Made by a program: the position numbers and the translations under genes
Shown here: piece after piece, positions 31,119 through 41,346 of the stretch
How the letters are laid out: the number at the start of each line of letters is the position of its first letter
Position numbering within the stretch: the stretch's first letter is position 1
Notes under the pieces: model-generated
What the model was told of the DNA's origin: nothing
Databases searched by the model: none
Seen by the model: the letters and a program-made list of their open reading frames with translations, nothing else
Source of the DNA: Petasospora fabianii
Taxonomy: Eukaryota; Ascomycota; Saccharomycetes; Phaffomycetales; Wickerhamomycetaceae
Direction: 5' to 3'
DNA: 64,000 nt
NCBI GenBank assembly: GCA_022641835.1
Contig: CP048725.1
Location: forward strand, 248,001 to 312,000

Positions 31119-34100
31119 TTATTCAGCCTTTGTGATCATGGCCTGCACCCTTGGGTTCTCAGCACTCAACTCTTTCAGCTTATTTAAATGATGAACAGTC
31201 TTAGCGATAGTCTGGATGAGCAAATTTGGTTTCAATGGCTTAGAAATGTACTCATCCATCTGATGGTGCAAACATCTCTCCCTATCACCAAGCATTGCGT
31301 GAGCTGTGAGTGCAATAATTGGAATACGACAACTGATTGGATTCATTGGATTCACCTCCTTCTCCCATTCACGAATCTTTTCCGTAGCTTCAAATCCACC
31401 CATGATTGGCATTTGAACATCCATTAAAATAACATCATACTTCCGGTTCTTAACCTCTGCAATAGCCTCCTCACCATTCTTTACAACGAAAACTTCATGT
31501 CCATACTTCTCCAAGATACGTACAGCCAGCTTTTGATTGACCAAATTATCCTCCGCAAGCAAGATGTTGTACTTTTGTGGTGTGTTGTCATCAGATGGAA
31601 CAATCCGAGATTCCAGTGCTGGGTTCAAGTATCCAGCCAAGTCCATCAGTGAGCATGGTGTGTTACCATGTGATTGAATACCCAAATCAAGACATTGTTT
31701 CATGTTGAGTTTTGGTATCTTGTGACTCAGAAGAACGAATGGAATGTACTTCACCTCTGGCAACTCACGAAGATGTTTGGCCGTGTCTAAAGCATCCACG
31801 ATGATCACATCGTATCTACTCTGAACGGAGAAGTTCACCTCTTTCACGTCATAGACCAAGGTTGGTCTCAAATTAAGTCGAAGCAGATCCTGTTTAATAT
31901 CTTCAGATTCCTCCTTTGTATGGCACGTGGAGATCACCAAGATGTGGTGCATGTTAAAGGTCAGAAGTCGTTCATCTCTCTTTGCTGGGCTCTCCACAGA
32001 AGGCGTAACACATATCGTGAAGTAGAAATGAGATCCGACTCTAGACTTGGATGTAACCCAAATTTCACCACCCATCAAATGGATCAACTTCTTCGAAATA
32101 GAAAGACCAAGACCAGTACCACCAAACTTTCGTGTAGTGGAACCGTCTGCTTGTGTAAATGTTTCAAAGATGAGGTCAAGTTTGTCTTGAGCAATACCGA
32201 TACCAGTATCACTGACGCAGAACTCAAGCATCAATGGGTTCTTCTTCTGCTGTGGACGAATGTTCAAATCTGCAGTACCGATAACAAAATTGTTATCCTT
32301 GACTGTTGTAGCAATGGTCTGGTCTAATGAAGCAGTGGCCCTTCTCACTTTGAGCTTGACATGTCCCTTTGAGGTGAACTTGATGGCATTACCAACCAAG
32401 TTGAGGATAACTTGTCTCAATCTGAAGGAATCACCAACGAGGGAGTCTGGGAAGGAGTTATCAACCTCGTAGACTAGTTCCAATGGCTTCTCAATGGACT
32501 TTACAGCGAGTGTCTTCAAAGCACCAAATACGGTGCCTCTAAGTGAGAAGTCAGCCTCTTCAATTGTCATTCTGTTCGCCTCAATCTTGGAAATATCGAG
32601 AATGTCATCAATAATCGTGAGCAATGAGTTGGCCAAGTTGTGCACGGTCGAGAGCATTTCTCTTTGGTACTGTGTCAATTCAGTGTCCAATGTCAGTTGT
32701 GTGTAGTTTAAGATACCATTGAAAGGTGTTCTCAATTCATGCGAGAAGATACCCAAGAACTCAGATTTGGCACTGTTAGCCAACTCAGCAGCTTCCCTAG
32801 CAGCTGTGTTTCTTTTAATGGATTCTCTTAAGTTGAACACCATCTGGTTAATTTTTGTCTTCAAAGTGTCCATCTCACCAGAGGCTTCAACAGTAATGAA
32901 CTTGGTGAAATCACCATCAGTAGCAGCAGCGGTAATTTGAGCAAAAGCTCTAACCTGGGAAGTCAAGTTGGCAGCCATCACGTTGACATTGGTGATAATC
33001 TCTTTCCAAAGACCATCAACATCCGAGACCTGGGCCTGAACACCAAGCTTACCTTCAACACCGACATCCTTTGCGACTCGCGTCACTTCGGAGACGAATA
33101 CTTGCAAGGAGTCAACCATCTTGTTGATAGTGTCTTTCAGTTCTAGAATCTCACCTTCTGCCTTGACGTGAATCTTTTGTGATAAATCACCGTGGGCAAC
33201 AGCAGTGGTGACAGTGGCTATGGATCTCACCTGGTTAGTCAAATTGGTGGCCATTGCGTTGACTTTATCAGTTAAGTCCTTCCAAGCACCTTCAACTCCA
33301 TTGACAACGGCTTGACCACCTAAGATACCCTTTATACCGACATCAGTAGCCAAACTTGTAACTTCCATGGCAAATGTTTGCAAAGAGTCCACCATTTGGT
33401 TGATTGTGATCTTTAGCTCCAAGATCTCACCTTTACAATCAGCGGTGACCTTCTTTGAGAGGTCTCCTCTGGCAACGGCAGTTGTGACATTGGCGATGTT
33501 TCTCACCTGGTTGGTCAAGTTGGAAGCCATAGCATTGACATTATCAGTGAGTTCCTTCCAGATACCTTCTGCACCTGCAACAACAGCCTGACCACCAAGC
33601 TGACCTTCAACACCTGTCTCTCTTGAGACTCTTGTGACTTCAAAGGCAAATGTCTTGAGCTGTTCCACCATGGTGTTGATAACATTTTGCAATGCCAGAA
33701 TCTCACCTTGGGCATGAACGTTAATCTTCTTGGACAAATCACCATCTGCGACGGCTCTCACGACATCTGCAATCTCTCTAACCTGTTCTGTCAGGTTCAA
33801 TGCCATTGTATTGAGTGTATCGGACAGGACTCTCCAACGTCCCTTAGTGCCATTGCTTTCAACTTGTCCACCAAGTTCACCTTGGGACACTTCTGTAGAG
33901 ATCTTGACAACTTGATCTGCATATTGGCAGATGACATGGATAAGCATGTTGAAGGCATTTTGCACTTCTGTGATCTCGGGATCGATATCTGTGCGAAGTT
34001 GAATGACGTAGTCCTCAAGTGGGAACTCCCCATCGGCGACGCGGATGAGCATCTCTTTAATTTCCACGAGTGCACGTTTATTCTGGGAGTATTGCTGTTC

Positions 34101-34241
34101 GAGATTCGATGTCTTCTTGCGTTGATCCTTAAGTTGAGCGAGACAGCTCAATCGGAAGTCCTCGAGGTGTGCCGGATCGTTGAGTAGCGAGGCGAAGGCC
34201 ACGGGGTCCTCCAGCGTGGACAGAACGTCCACAGAGGCCAT
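31119..34241 (-). CDS. NIK1: group III hybrid histidine kinase (Nik1/Os-1 type)
   Basis: Cytosolic osmosensing kinase upstream of the HOG pathway and the target of phenylpyrrole and dicarboximide fungicides. The 1040 residues hold four near-identical HAMP-containing repeats of about 92 residues (cores [36 protein letters not shown]) plus partial units. Next is the kinase core: H-box [13 protein letters not shown] with His501, the N box GNAIKF, and the G boxes DTGIGI and GGTGLGLS. The C-terminal receiver domain has AEDN and the phospho-acceptor Asp941 in ILMDVQMP, with a conserved Lys in ISKPLK. No membrane segment is seen. The first ATG of the frame is at 34241. S. cerevisiae lacks this family. 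Confidence 0.96.
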   Translation of the reverse strand: MASVDVLSTLEDPVAFASLLNDPAHLEDFRLSCLAQLKDQRKKTSNLEQQYSQNKRALVEIKEMLIRVADGEFPLEDYVIQLRTDIDPEITEVQNAFNMLIHVICQYADQVVKISTEVSQGELGGQVESNGTKGRWRVLSDTLNTMALNLTEQVREIADVVRAVADGDLSKKINVHAQGEILALQNVINTMVEQLKTFAFEVTRVSRETGVEGQLGGQAVVAGAEGIWKELTDNVNAMASNLTNQVRNIANVTTAVARGDLSKKVTADCKGEILELKITINQMVDSLQTFAMEVTSLATDVGIKGILGGQAVVNGVEGAWKDLTDKVNAMATNLTNQVRSIATVTTAVAHGDLSQKIHVKAEGEILELKDTINKMVDSLQVFVSEVTRVAKDVGVEGKLGVQAQVSDVDGLWKEIITNVNVMAANLTSQVRAFAQITAAATDGDFTKFITVEASGEMDTLKTKINQMVFNLRESIKRNTAAREAAELANSAKSEFLGIFSHELRTPFNGILNYTQLTLDTELTQYQREMLSTVHNLANSLLTIIDDILDISKIEANRMTIEEADFSLRGTVFGALKTLAVKSIEKPLELVYEVDNSFPDSLVGDSFRLRQVILNLVGNAIKFTSKGHVKLKVRRATASLDQTIATTVKDNNFVIGTADLNIRPQQKKNPLMLEFCVSDTGIGIAQDKLDLIFETFTQADGSTTRKFGGTGLGLSISKKLIHLMGGEIWVTSKSRVGSHFYFTICVTPSVESPAKRDERLLTFNMHHILVISTCHTKEESEDIKQDLLRLNLRPTLVYDVKEVNFSVQSRYDVIIVDALDTAKHLRELPEVKYIPFVLLSHKIPKLNMKQCLDLGIQSHGNTPCSLMDLAGYLNPALESRIVPSDDNTPQKYNILLAEDNLVNQKLAVRILEKYGHEVFVVKNGEEAIAEVKNRKYDVILMDVQMPIMGGFEATEKIREWEKEVNPMNPISCRIPIIALTAHAMLGDRERCLHHQMDEYISKPLKPNLLIQTIAKTVHHLNKLKELSAENPRVQAMITKAE

Positions 34242-36013
34242 TTTTTGTAGGTGCTGTACTGTACTGTGCTGTGCTTTGCTTAGCAACGTGTATGGGTACT
34301 AATGAGTGAGCGGATTATCGAAAGAGTTGATATGAGAGAGAGAAGGGCACGGGCGGCAGTTAAATGGTAAGCTTCACGATGTTGTGTTTTTTTTGCGGGT
34401 GTTGGTGGAGGTTGGCAGAAAGTAAATATAGCGAGCCCGTGAGATTAGCGGTGACGGCACGGGCGTAGTCCACTCGCGCGCGCGTTGTTTGGCACACGTC
34501 AGTGCGTTTAATTTGGAAAGACAAGCAGTTTGTTACACTTGTCGTCCTTGAAATTTTTTTTGTTGGATATTTGAACCGCCCGTTAGCACCTCCTCTTCTG
34601 TTCACCCCAGTGTTCTGGTCCTCTAGCTTTGGCAGGTGCCTCCCCTGCGCCAGACCACCATGTTGCTGGGCGCTCGCCCTGGAGCCATCCGACAAACCTG
34701 CGACATCGGCTTGTTTGAGGCGTCACAAGCCTTGCAGCGCGGATCAGGAACGCTGTATGAAAAAAGACACACACACTTCTTCTAAACATCTTGGGATTTC
34801 CTTCTACTGCACATATCTACACATATACGTCATATATCCGTGTTTAGTCGCCATTCTTAATATCAACAAAGACCTCGCAACCGCGAGTGTTGCGCCTGCT
34901 GCCCTGGAGGTTGGTCAGATCTCAACATGCTGTACCTACATTTCCGCTGCGTGTGAGGCATCTCGCAGCGCCTGCGTGATTTAATTTTGGCTAAAGGAGA
35001 TTAGTATTACTCTGGACCCTTCTGTAATGTTTCAGTATCTTCAATGATTGATATTAAGAATTGCAATTGAACTCCTAGTTGTTGATTTGTGTCTTTACCT
35101 ATTTTATATGATGACGTTTTCAAATGCCACACTAAAACGATGTCTATCTTCTTTTGTAAGTTTGTCTGTCATGTTCTGAAACTCTGTTCTTTTGCTGACT
35201 GGGCAGATCACACAGTCACGTTATGACCTGTGCTACTCATTTAAGCTGCTCTATAAGGACAATTTGATGTGATATCATCTTACGACCACCCAAACTTTTA
35301 ACTTTGAACTTGGATGTTCCAATACTACAAACTTATTTTTTTAGGCAGTTAAATATTTTTTTTATTTAGTTATTTTATATTAGCGAGTACACTTTTTTAT
35401 TTGCAAACTCGATCATATAGCCATCGGCAAACTCTTGCCTCTTTATCATCGTCATCTTAGTCAAAATCTGGCATAAACCTTGCCAGACCCCTATAATACT
35501 GAGTATAATACTGAGATAAGCTGAGATAAAAATAGAGCCTACTCCCGGACTAAGGGACCCACCGCGCAGCATTGATGCCCTTTGTCCGTAGCCGCCCACT
35601 TTACTATCACTCAAAGTATACAGCCCCCAGTTCGAACCTCTCTGTTCCTCTTTATCTTTATCTTTCTCTTTATGTTCATTGTGCAAATTCGCGCGCGTGT
35701 ATCTGTGTGTGTGGGTTTCCGGGGCAGCGAGTGGAAGGTGAACCTATCGGTGTTGGCCGAACAGAGGTTCGGAAGTCGGCTTCATTTCACTTGAGCCGGC
35801 GGCTTATCTTCAAACGGTGCAGTGTTCCCTTTACAATCGAGAACGACGGGGACGGAATTTCTAAGCTGGGAGGATAACAAAACAAAAAGTCATCACTGCT
35901 TTATTTTTATTTTCCCCAGCATAATACATTCCCTGTCACTCTTTGTTGATTGTACCGATCGCATACACTTCATATTGATCTCGATCTTTGACCTCAGTGG
36001 TATCAATCTTCTC
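34242..36013. other. long divergent promoter of NIK1 and a Zn2Cys6 gene
   Basis: About 1.77 kb, the longest gap in the window. Contents: CG-alternating CTCGCGCGCGCGTTG near 34472, a very AT-rich stretch at 35330-35400, and a direct repeat at 35492-35529. The frames present start without ATG or lack resemblance to any family. It may hold a replication origin or long upstream control elements, but no motif proves either. Confidence 0.45.
35492..35529. repeat. short tandem repeats in promoter
   Basis: TATAATACTGAG occurs twice back to back (35492-35503, 35504-35515), and CTGAGATAA twice (35511-35519, 35521-35529), about 500 bp upstream of the Zn2Cys6 start codon. Confidence 0.7.
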
Positions 36014-37723
36014 ATGACAAGCGTTAATAAGATAACTACCGGTAACGGTCAACTTCCGCGTGCAAGACAAGCATGTGTAACGTGTCGTCGTCAAAAGACG
36101 AGATGTTTCCCCTCACCAAACTCCGTATCATGTCTTCGTTGTTTATCACTTGCTAAAGAATGCTCTTTCCTCACTGATGGTACCCCATTCAAGTTAGATC
36201 AGGATACAGTCAACAGAAAACGAAAACTCGATGATGAGATGGAGAGTGCACAGCCAACAATGGAAGGATCAGAGACGTTTAAGGCATTGCAGGACAATGT
36301 CAAACGTATTTTGAGCATCGTTCAAAGACAACATGGTATACAAAGCTCTACAAACTTTGATGACATGGATGCATCATCAAAGCCATTACCACCAGCACAG
36401 ACATGTCCCTTCAATCTCATATCCAAGTCCGTGTCTTATCAATCTACTCCAATCACAATTTCACACCTCCTCTCCCCAACTTCACCATTCACAGTCAGTG
36501 AACCGCCAAACGTACTGTCTCTCGGTATCGTGACCTATGATGAGGCTATATATCACGTCAACAAGTTCAAAGAATGTTACGGTCGTTGGATCTCCCTCCC
36601 ACCAGTCTCTGCTGAGAAAATCATCGACTCAATTAAAAATAGTGCTCCAATGCTCCTCACAACAATCTGCCTCACATCAATGAGATACCAAGTTACAGGT
36701 GTTAACTATGACACATACCAACACTTGATTCGTCAACTACGCGTTGAACTCTTTGAAGGACTTTACAAATCGCCTCAATCTCTTAACTTCCTCAAGGCAC
36801 TAGTCATCCTTGCAGTTTATGGTTACTCCATTACAACACCAGATTTTGTTGTGGATCCATGGTTCCTCAGTGGTGTGGCAGTGAAACATTTTCTTACAAT
36901 TGACATGACAAACGATTTCTTATCGGCTAACACTACTGTTAGTGGCGGTACATTTGACATTGAAACTGAAAAACTCTCCAACTACAGAATCTGGAACCAT
37001 ATGTGTTTGGTACATCTTTGCAATTGTGTCTTTTCTGGTCGTATGTGTGTTCTCGATGAGATCAGATTGGACCAGGCAAGACACAGTTTGGATTTATCGC
37101 AAGCTACGAACTTTGATGGAAGAATGATCAGTGAAATATCGTTGCAACTACTTCTGTACAACTTCATCCAAGCTGGTAGTGCTACTGATTTTGAAGTATT
37201 TGAAGAGGATTTGAAACTTTGGTATGACCAGTGGAATTACTTGTTCAAGCAACCAAATCTCCAGTTTGTCGAGTTTGGATACCACTATGTCTATGTTGTG
37301 GCGTTCTATCACTTGAAATTGGGGGCTGTCAACATCTTGGACGACGATACAAGGGACGTTACTCAGAAACAAATTGATGATCCAGATATCTTAAACAAGA
37401 TGCTCTATCATTGTCTCAAAGTATTGAATCACATTATTGGCCTCAATGATGATCTTTATTTCAAGTGTCTCTCCGATCAGATCCACATCTGTACTTTCTA
37501 CATCTCCATTGTCTTTCTTAAGGTGATTGTCTGGTGTAAGTTGTACAACACTACTTATGATACTCATGAATTGCTCAATTTCGTCAAGAAAGTTGAGACG
37601 ATCAAAAAAAAGTTTGAGGTTATGTCTTCTCTCAGTGATGATCTGCCATATAGATTGGCCCAGGGTCTTCATGAAATGATTGATCAAGTTGTGCCAGAGA
37701 TACAGGCACATAACCATGTTTGA
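36014..37723 (+). CDS. Zn2Cys6 transcription factor
   Basis: A 569-residue protein from the first ATG after the upstream stretch. The zinc cluster cysteines are at 21, 24, 31, 40, 43 and 50 (C-x2-C-x6-C-x8-C-x2-C-x6-C), with the basic RRQKTRC segment between. A short charged linker (VNRKRKLDDEME) and a likely coiled dimerisation helix (residues 90-115) follow. The rest resembles the helical middle homology region of this class. It should be a nuclear DNA-binding regulator; neither target nor orthologue can be assigned. The frame stays open upstream to 35822 without another ATG, so 36014 is chosen. Confidence 0.87.
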   Translation: MTSVNKITTGNGQLPRARQACVTCRRQKTRCFPSPNSVSCLRCLSLAKECSFLTDGTPFKLDQDTVNRKRKLDDEMESAQPTMEGSETFKALQDNVKRILSIVQRQHGIQSSTNFDDMDASSKPLPPAQTCPFNLISKSVSYQSTPITISHLLSPTSPFTVSEPPNVLSLGIVTYDEAIYHVNKFKECYGRWISLPPVSAEKIIDSIKNSAPMLLTTICLTSMRYQVTGVNYDTYQHLIRQLRVELFEGLYKSPQSLNFLKALVILAVYGYSITTPDFVVDPWFLSGVAVKHFLTIDMTNDFLSANTTVSGGTFDIETEKLSNYRIWNHMCLVHLCNCVFSGRMCVLDEIRLDQARHSLDLSQATNFDGRMISEISLQLLLYNFIQAGSATDFEVFEEDLKLWYDQWNYLFKQPNLQFVEFGYHYVYVVAFYHLKLGAVNILDDDTRDVTQKQIDDPDILNKMLYHCLKVLNHIIGLNDDLYFKCLSDQIHICTFYISIVFLKVIVWCKLYNTTYDTHELLNFVKKVETIKKKFEVMSSLSDDLPYRLAQGLHEMIDQVVPEIQAHNHV

Positions 37724-38117
37724 ACATAGTGTGCCAGGTACATGCTTGATCAAAAAGCGTTATATATGTTTGACTATGATTTATGTTACAAATAATCTAA
37801 TTCGTATTGTCCGATCTACATGTGTTACAGACTTTCTTAAATGAGTATGGGATTCACACGTAACAGAGCAGTGATGATATAACAATAAACAACTCAACCC
37901 TGCATCGTCAAAGTGGTCTGTATACAGAGATGACGATGACACTCAAGTGGTGAGATATACCGGATAATGCAACCTTGTTATCATCCTCTTGATTTGCAAC
38001 TGAGGCGCGTGGTATGTTGTGGATGTGTTGGATAAATAATGACGAGAATATATGGAGTGGAAAATGATTTTGTTGATATGATATTATGGCAGGTGGTAAA
38101 TCACATCTTCAGCTCAT
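37724..38117. other. intergenic between convergent genes
   Basis: About 390 bp between the 3' ends of the Zn2Cys6 gene and COX7. AT-rich 3' UTR-like sequence; nothing else is seen. Confidence 0.55.
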
Positions 38118-38486
38118 TTACTTCTTTGGGTCCTTGATACCGAGAACGGCTCTACCCAAGTAGTAAGTGGTAACGGCGTTGACGGACCAGAAGAGACCCC
38201 AGAATGGGTAAATGTAGAACTTGGATCTTGGGTGTCTCATCCACAATGGCTTGGTGGAGGACTGGTAAAGCTTCTGAAGCTCAATAACGTGGTTGGCCAC
38301 TGAAAGTAAATGAATGTTAGTATTCTGATCTTTGAGAGAAAGGCTCCTCCGAATGTTTGGTGAAGGTCTCTGTACTCAATTTGAATGAGCCAAAAGGTCT
38401 TGGTATTGGCCAGCTTTCAGGACCCAGATTTTTAGCCACAGACCGAACATTCTTCCCAGGGATTTACGAAGCAGTGGATACGTACT
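38118..38486 (-). CDS. COX7: cytochrome c oxidase subunit VII, start codon split by an intron
   Basis: A small inner-membrane subunit of respiratory complex IV. The 60-residue product MANHVIELQKLYQSSTKPLW lines up with S. cerevisiae Cox7 MANKVIQLQKIFQSSTKPLW from the first residue, and then has RHPRS, one membrane segment and a basic end GIKDPKK. Exon 2 (38299-38118) begins TGGCCAACC, with no ATG; it is preceded by acceptor TTTCAG and a perfect TACTAAC. The best donor is A|GTACGT at 38485, so the intron is 186 nt (38300-38485) and the start codon is formed as A|TG. A second possible donor GTATCA lies a few bases upstream and also follows an A. Shares a promoter with the FAH-family gene. Confidence 0.93.
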
Positions 38487-38904
38487 CTTGATACTTGTGT
38501 TTGTGAGTTATCTCTCTTTCCTCTTCTCCAGCACGCTTGGGCTGTCTTCTTCCATGTCGCCTGTTTTCAAAATTGTAGGCTCACTTTTTCGCGGGCGCGT
38601 ACTCGGCCCAATCAAACGCTGGGAAAAACTCAGGACTATATTATGTAATCTAACTGGCATAATTTGATCTCGTGTTGCGAGTGTTATGCACAACTAGCCA
38701 CAATGCTCACTAGCCACAATGCTCACTAGCCACAGTTATCACTAGCCACACTTGGACAATATAGGGATGCTTAGCCGCGTCGTCCCGCATGTGACTCTAG
38801 ACCCTGGAAAGCGTTCACCATATGTCGAAGATCTTTTTGACTCTTCATCTTAGTAAGGACATCAGTCCCTCGCATTACCACTGTTGACTGACTGTTACGC
38901 TGAG
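38487..38904. promoter_or_regulatory. divergent promoter of COX7 and the FAH-family gene
   Basis: About 420 bp. Four direct repeats lie near the middle (38693-38750). Reading towards COX7, an upstream AUG opens a 15-codon frame (MEEDSPSVLEKRKER) that ends before the COX7 start, a possible upstream reading frame if transcription starts far enough out. Confidence 0.6.
38693..38750 (+). repeat. four direct repeats of ACTAGCCACA at 16-bp period
   Basis: ACTAGCCACA begins at 38693, 38709, 38725 and 38741, exactly 16 bp apart. The first two spacers are identical (ATGCTC) and the third differs (GTTATC). The array is 155 bp upstream of the FAH-family start and about 207 bp upstream of the COX7 start, as expected of a clustered factor-binding site. 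Confidence 0.9.
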
Positions 38905-39819
38905 ATGTCGTTCAAGGTACGTTGAATTATCACCCCGCATATATATAGATCGAGATCAATACTAAACATTTCATACAAGAGACTTATCAGGTTTATCGCT
39001 GCAGACGGTAAGACTTACTTCGGTGATGCTATTATCTCGTCCACTGTGACCGATCCACGTCTTGTGACTGAGGCATACAAGATCACTGGAGACGTCTTCT
39101 CCAAACATGAAGTCACCAGTGAGGTTTTGCAGATCAAAGAACTTCTGTCACCTCTAGATTCATCAGTGATACGTACCGTCAGAATGATCGGTATGAACTA
39201 TAAGAAGCATTGCAAAGAGATCAACCTTCCCATCCCTGAGTGGCCGTGTCTATTCTACAAACCATCATCCGCAATCAATGGCCCATCTGCTGATATCGTC
39301 GTCCCAAAGGCTGCACAGATTGAGGAGACCAAGGTCGATTATGAGTCGGAGCTTGTTGTGGTAATCGGTAAGCCAGCCAAGAACGTCTCTGAAGAAGATG
39401 CCCTTGACTATGTTCTTGGCTATAGTGTTGGTAATGATGTCTCTCAAAGAACATGGCAGATGGATCGTGGTGGATCCCAATTTAGTGTAGGTAAGATGTT
39501 TGACACATGGGCGCCATTCGGTCCTGCCATCATCTCCACCGATGTTATCAAGGATCCAAACACACTTAACATCGGATCCTTAATTAACGGTGAACAGAGA
39601 CAACAGAGTAATACCGATGATGCAATATTCTCTGTGAGACGTCTGATCAGTCATTTGTCTATGGGGACTACTCTCCAGCCAGGTGATCTTATCTACACCG
39701 GTACACCAGAAGGTGTTGGTACTGGATTCAAACCATCAATCTGGTTGAGAAATGGCGATGTTGTCGAATGCTACATTGAGGGTATCGGCTCCATCAAAAA
39801 CACTGTTAAGTTTGAATAG
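38905..39819 (+). CDS. fumarylacetoacetate hydrolase family enzyme, one intron
   Basis: Exon 1 is 12 nt, coding MSFK (38905-38916). The intron spans 38917-38979 (63 nt, donor GTACGT, branch-like ATACTAAAC, acceptor CAAG). Splicing gives MSFKRLIRFIAADGKTYFGD, the usual opening of this family, and a 283-residue protein. A CAG acceptor 11 nt further on would break the frame. The catalytic domain has the metal ligands in DYESELVVVIGK and GYSVGNDVSQR, then KMFDTWAPFGPAI and GDLIYTGTPEGVG. Members include acylpyruvate hydrolases and oxaloacetate decarboxylases; the exact substrate cannot be read here. It may be mitochondrial or cytosolic. Confidence 0.88.
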
Positions 39820-39887
39820 ATCATTAAAAGTTCTTGCTTTGTTTTTCCTCCCTTCCTTTGTATACCATGTGTTAACTAATGTAGACG

Positions 39888-41055
39888 TCACAGGTCAGCA
39901 TCAATCACAATATGTCTTCGGCTTCTGCTTCGAGGTACAGGCATGGCATCTTCATCACTGCTGAGCTCTAGATCGTCTCCACTCTCCGTCGCAGGGGCAT
40001 TGACAGCCTGGCTAATCATAGGCGAATCATCATCATCGTCAAAGCCACCCCAGTTCGAGTAGTCCGAAAGACTTCCATCTTGTATATCAGAATCTCTGTC
40101 TTCCCAAGGATCGACTTCATACGGCGTATACACTGGCTCATAGTTCCTCACTGGTGACGAACTTCCAGATGATAACCCATCATCTGAGTACTGTTCAATT
40201 TCAATGCTCTCACGATCGTCCAGGAAGGCATAATCATCACTATCTGGCTCCATATCTTGACTATATGCATCATGATCACCATGATCATCCATAGGATCCG
40301 CGTTGCTATCGAGATCAGAATCATCCAAGCCCAGATCGACAACACCTCTTACTCTGGCAAAGCAGTTCGAGCATGTATCACCCTCGAGCTCCCAGTGGCA
40401 GATACTACATCTGCGAACACCGTCTTCTGAATCCGACACTGCGACAGCTTGTGACTTAAAAATCTGATTGAAGAGATTGTTCTTCTCAATATCCTTCTTA
40501 TAAAATTGTATCTTGATACTGCGTTCTCGTTCGAGCTCGCGAGGGGTCTCTGTAAGGATATTCCGTGTCGTATGATAAAGTGTGTTAGCGAGGTCTTGAA
40601 GTGCAACATTCAAATAAGGTGATTCATTCACTTCACCACGACAGGAGGGACATGTAGTGTGTTCGTTGAGCCATGCTGCAAGACACTGTTGTGATTTGTT
40701 AGTATGGGGATATCACATGAGAGTGGTGATGGCGCATCGAAAAAACTTACCTCATAACAAAAGTTGTGGCCACAGCGTGTCATGAAGGGTACGAACATGT
40801 GGTCTTGGCAAATGGGACATACAGTTTGATCCACGATACTGTGAATGAGATGTCTGGTAGTTGATGGTTCCTGCCGCTCGGTTAGTGTATGCCATATTGG
40901 ATGGATGTGACTTGGTGAAGACTTACCGCCTCCTTGAGTGTCTTCTCAATGGAAACAAATGCCCCCTGAGGGGCTGATTGAGAGTCGTTGCCCCGACTTT
41001 GGCTCATATTAACAGTTAAAGGTCCTCTCTTGTGGTGGGCGGAACTATACACCAT
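39888..41055 (-). CDS. PSH1: RING E3 ubiquitin ligase Psh1, two introns
   Basis: In S. cerevisiae Psh1 targets misplaced centromeric histone Cse4 for degradation. Three exons (41055-40927, 40870-40751, 40685-39888) are separated by introns of 56 nt (40871-40926) and 65 nt (40686-40750), both with GTAAGT donors and CTAAC branch sites. All junctions are in phase 0 and give 348 residues. The C3HC4 RING is split by intron 2: CPICQDHMFVPFMTRCGHNFCYE in exon 2, CLAAWLNEHTTCPSCR in exon 3. A second cysteine knuckle, RCSICHWELEGDTCSNC, matches the Psh1-specific one (RCSNCHWEL). The C-terminal half is acidic. An alternative start lies at 41007. Confidence 0.92.
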
Positions 41056-41346
41056 GGTAAGGTGTGGAGAGAAGAGCAGACGTGCCAAAATTTAATGCGC
41101 GTTGATCTAGGTCGCGGGTTAAGCTGAAAAGGGTAGGGTACATAGCATTTCTCATGATACAACTGATAAAATGAAGTGGCCTCTACAAGAGAAGAGTATA
41201 ATCTATGCGGGTCGTATTAGAATTGTATACCGGGGTTGCCGGTAAATGCAGTGCGTGGTGTATGTACAAGCTCAGGGTGTTAGTCACCTGGCAATAAATA
41301 GGAGTACCACAGCAATTCGTAGGGAAATCGTCACAAATCATGGATA

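Noticed and set aside
34502-34984. 160-codon plus-strand frame upstream of the Zn2Cys6 gene
   Set aside because: It does not begin with ATG, and its Cys-rich sequence matches no family pattern.
35330-35400. AT-rich stretch as centromere or replication origin
   Set aside because: No CDEI-CDEIII arrangement, and only an imperfect origin-like match; AT content alone is not evidence.
35628-35640. B-box-like AGTTCGAACC
   Set aside because: No upstream A box and no cloverleaf.
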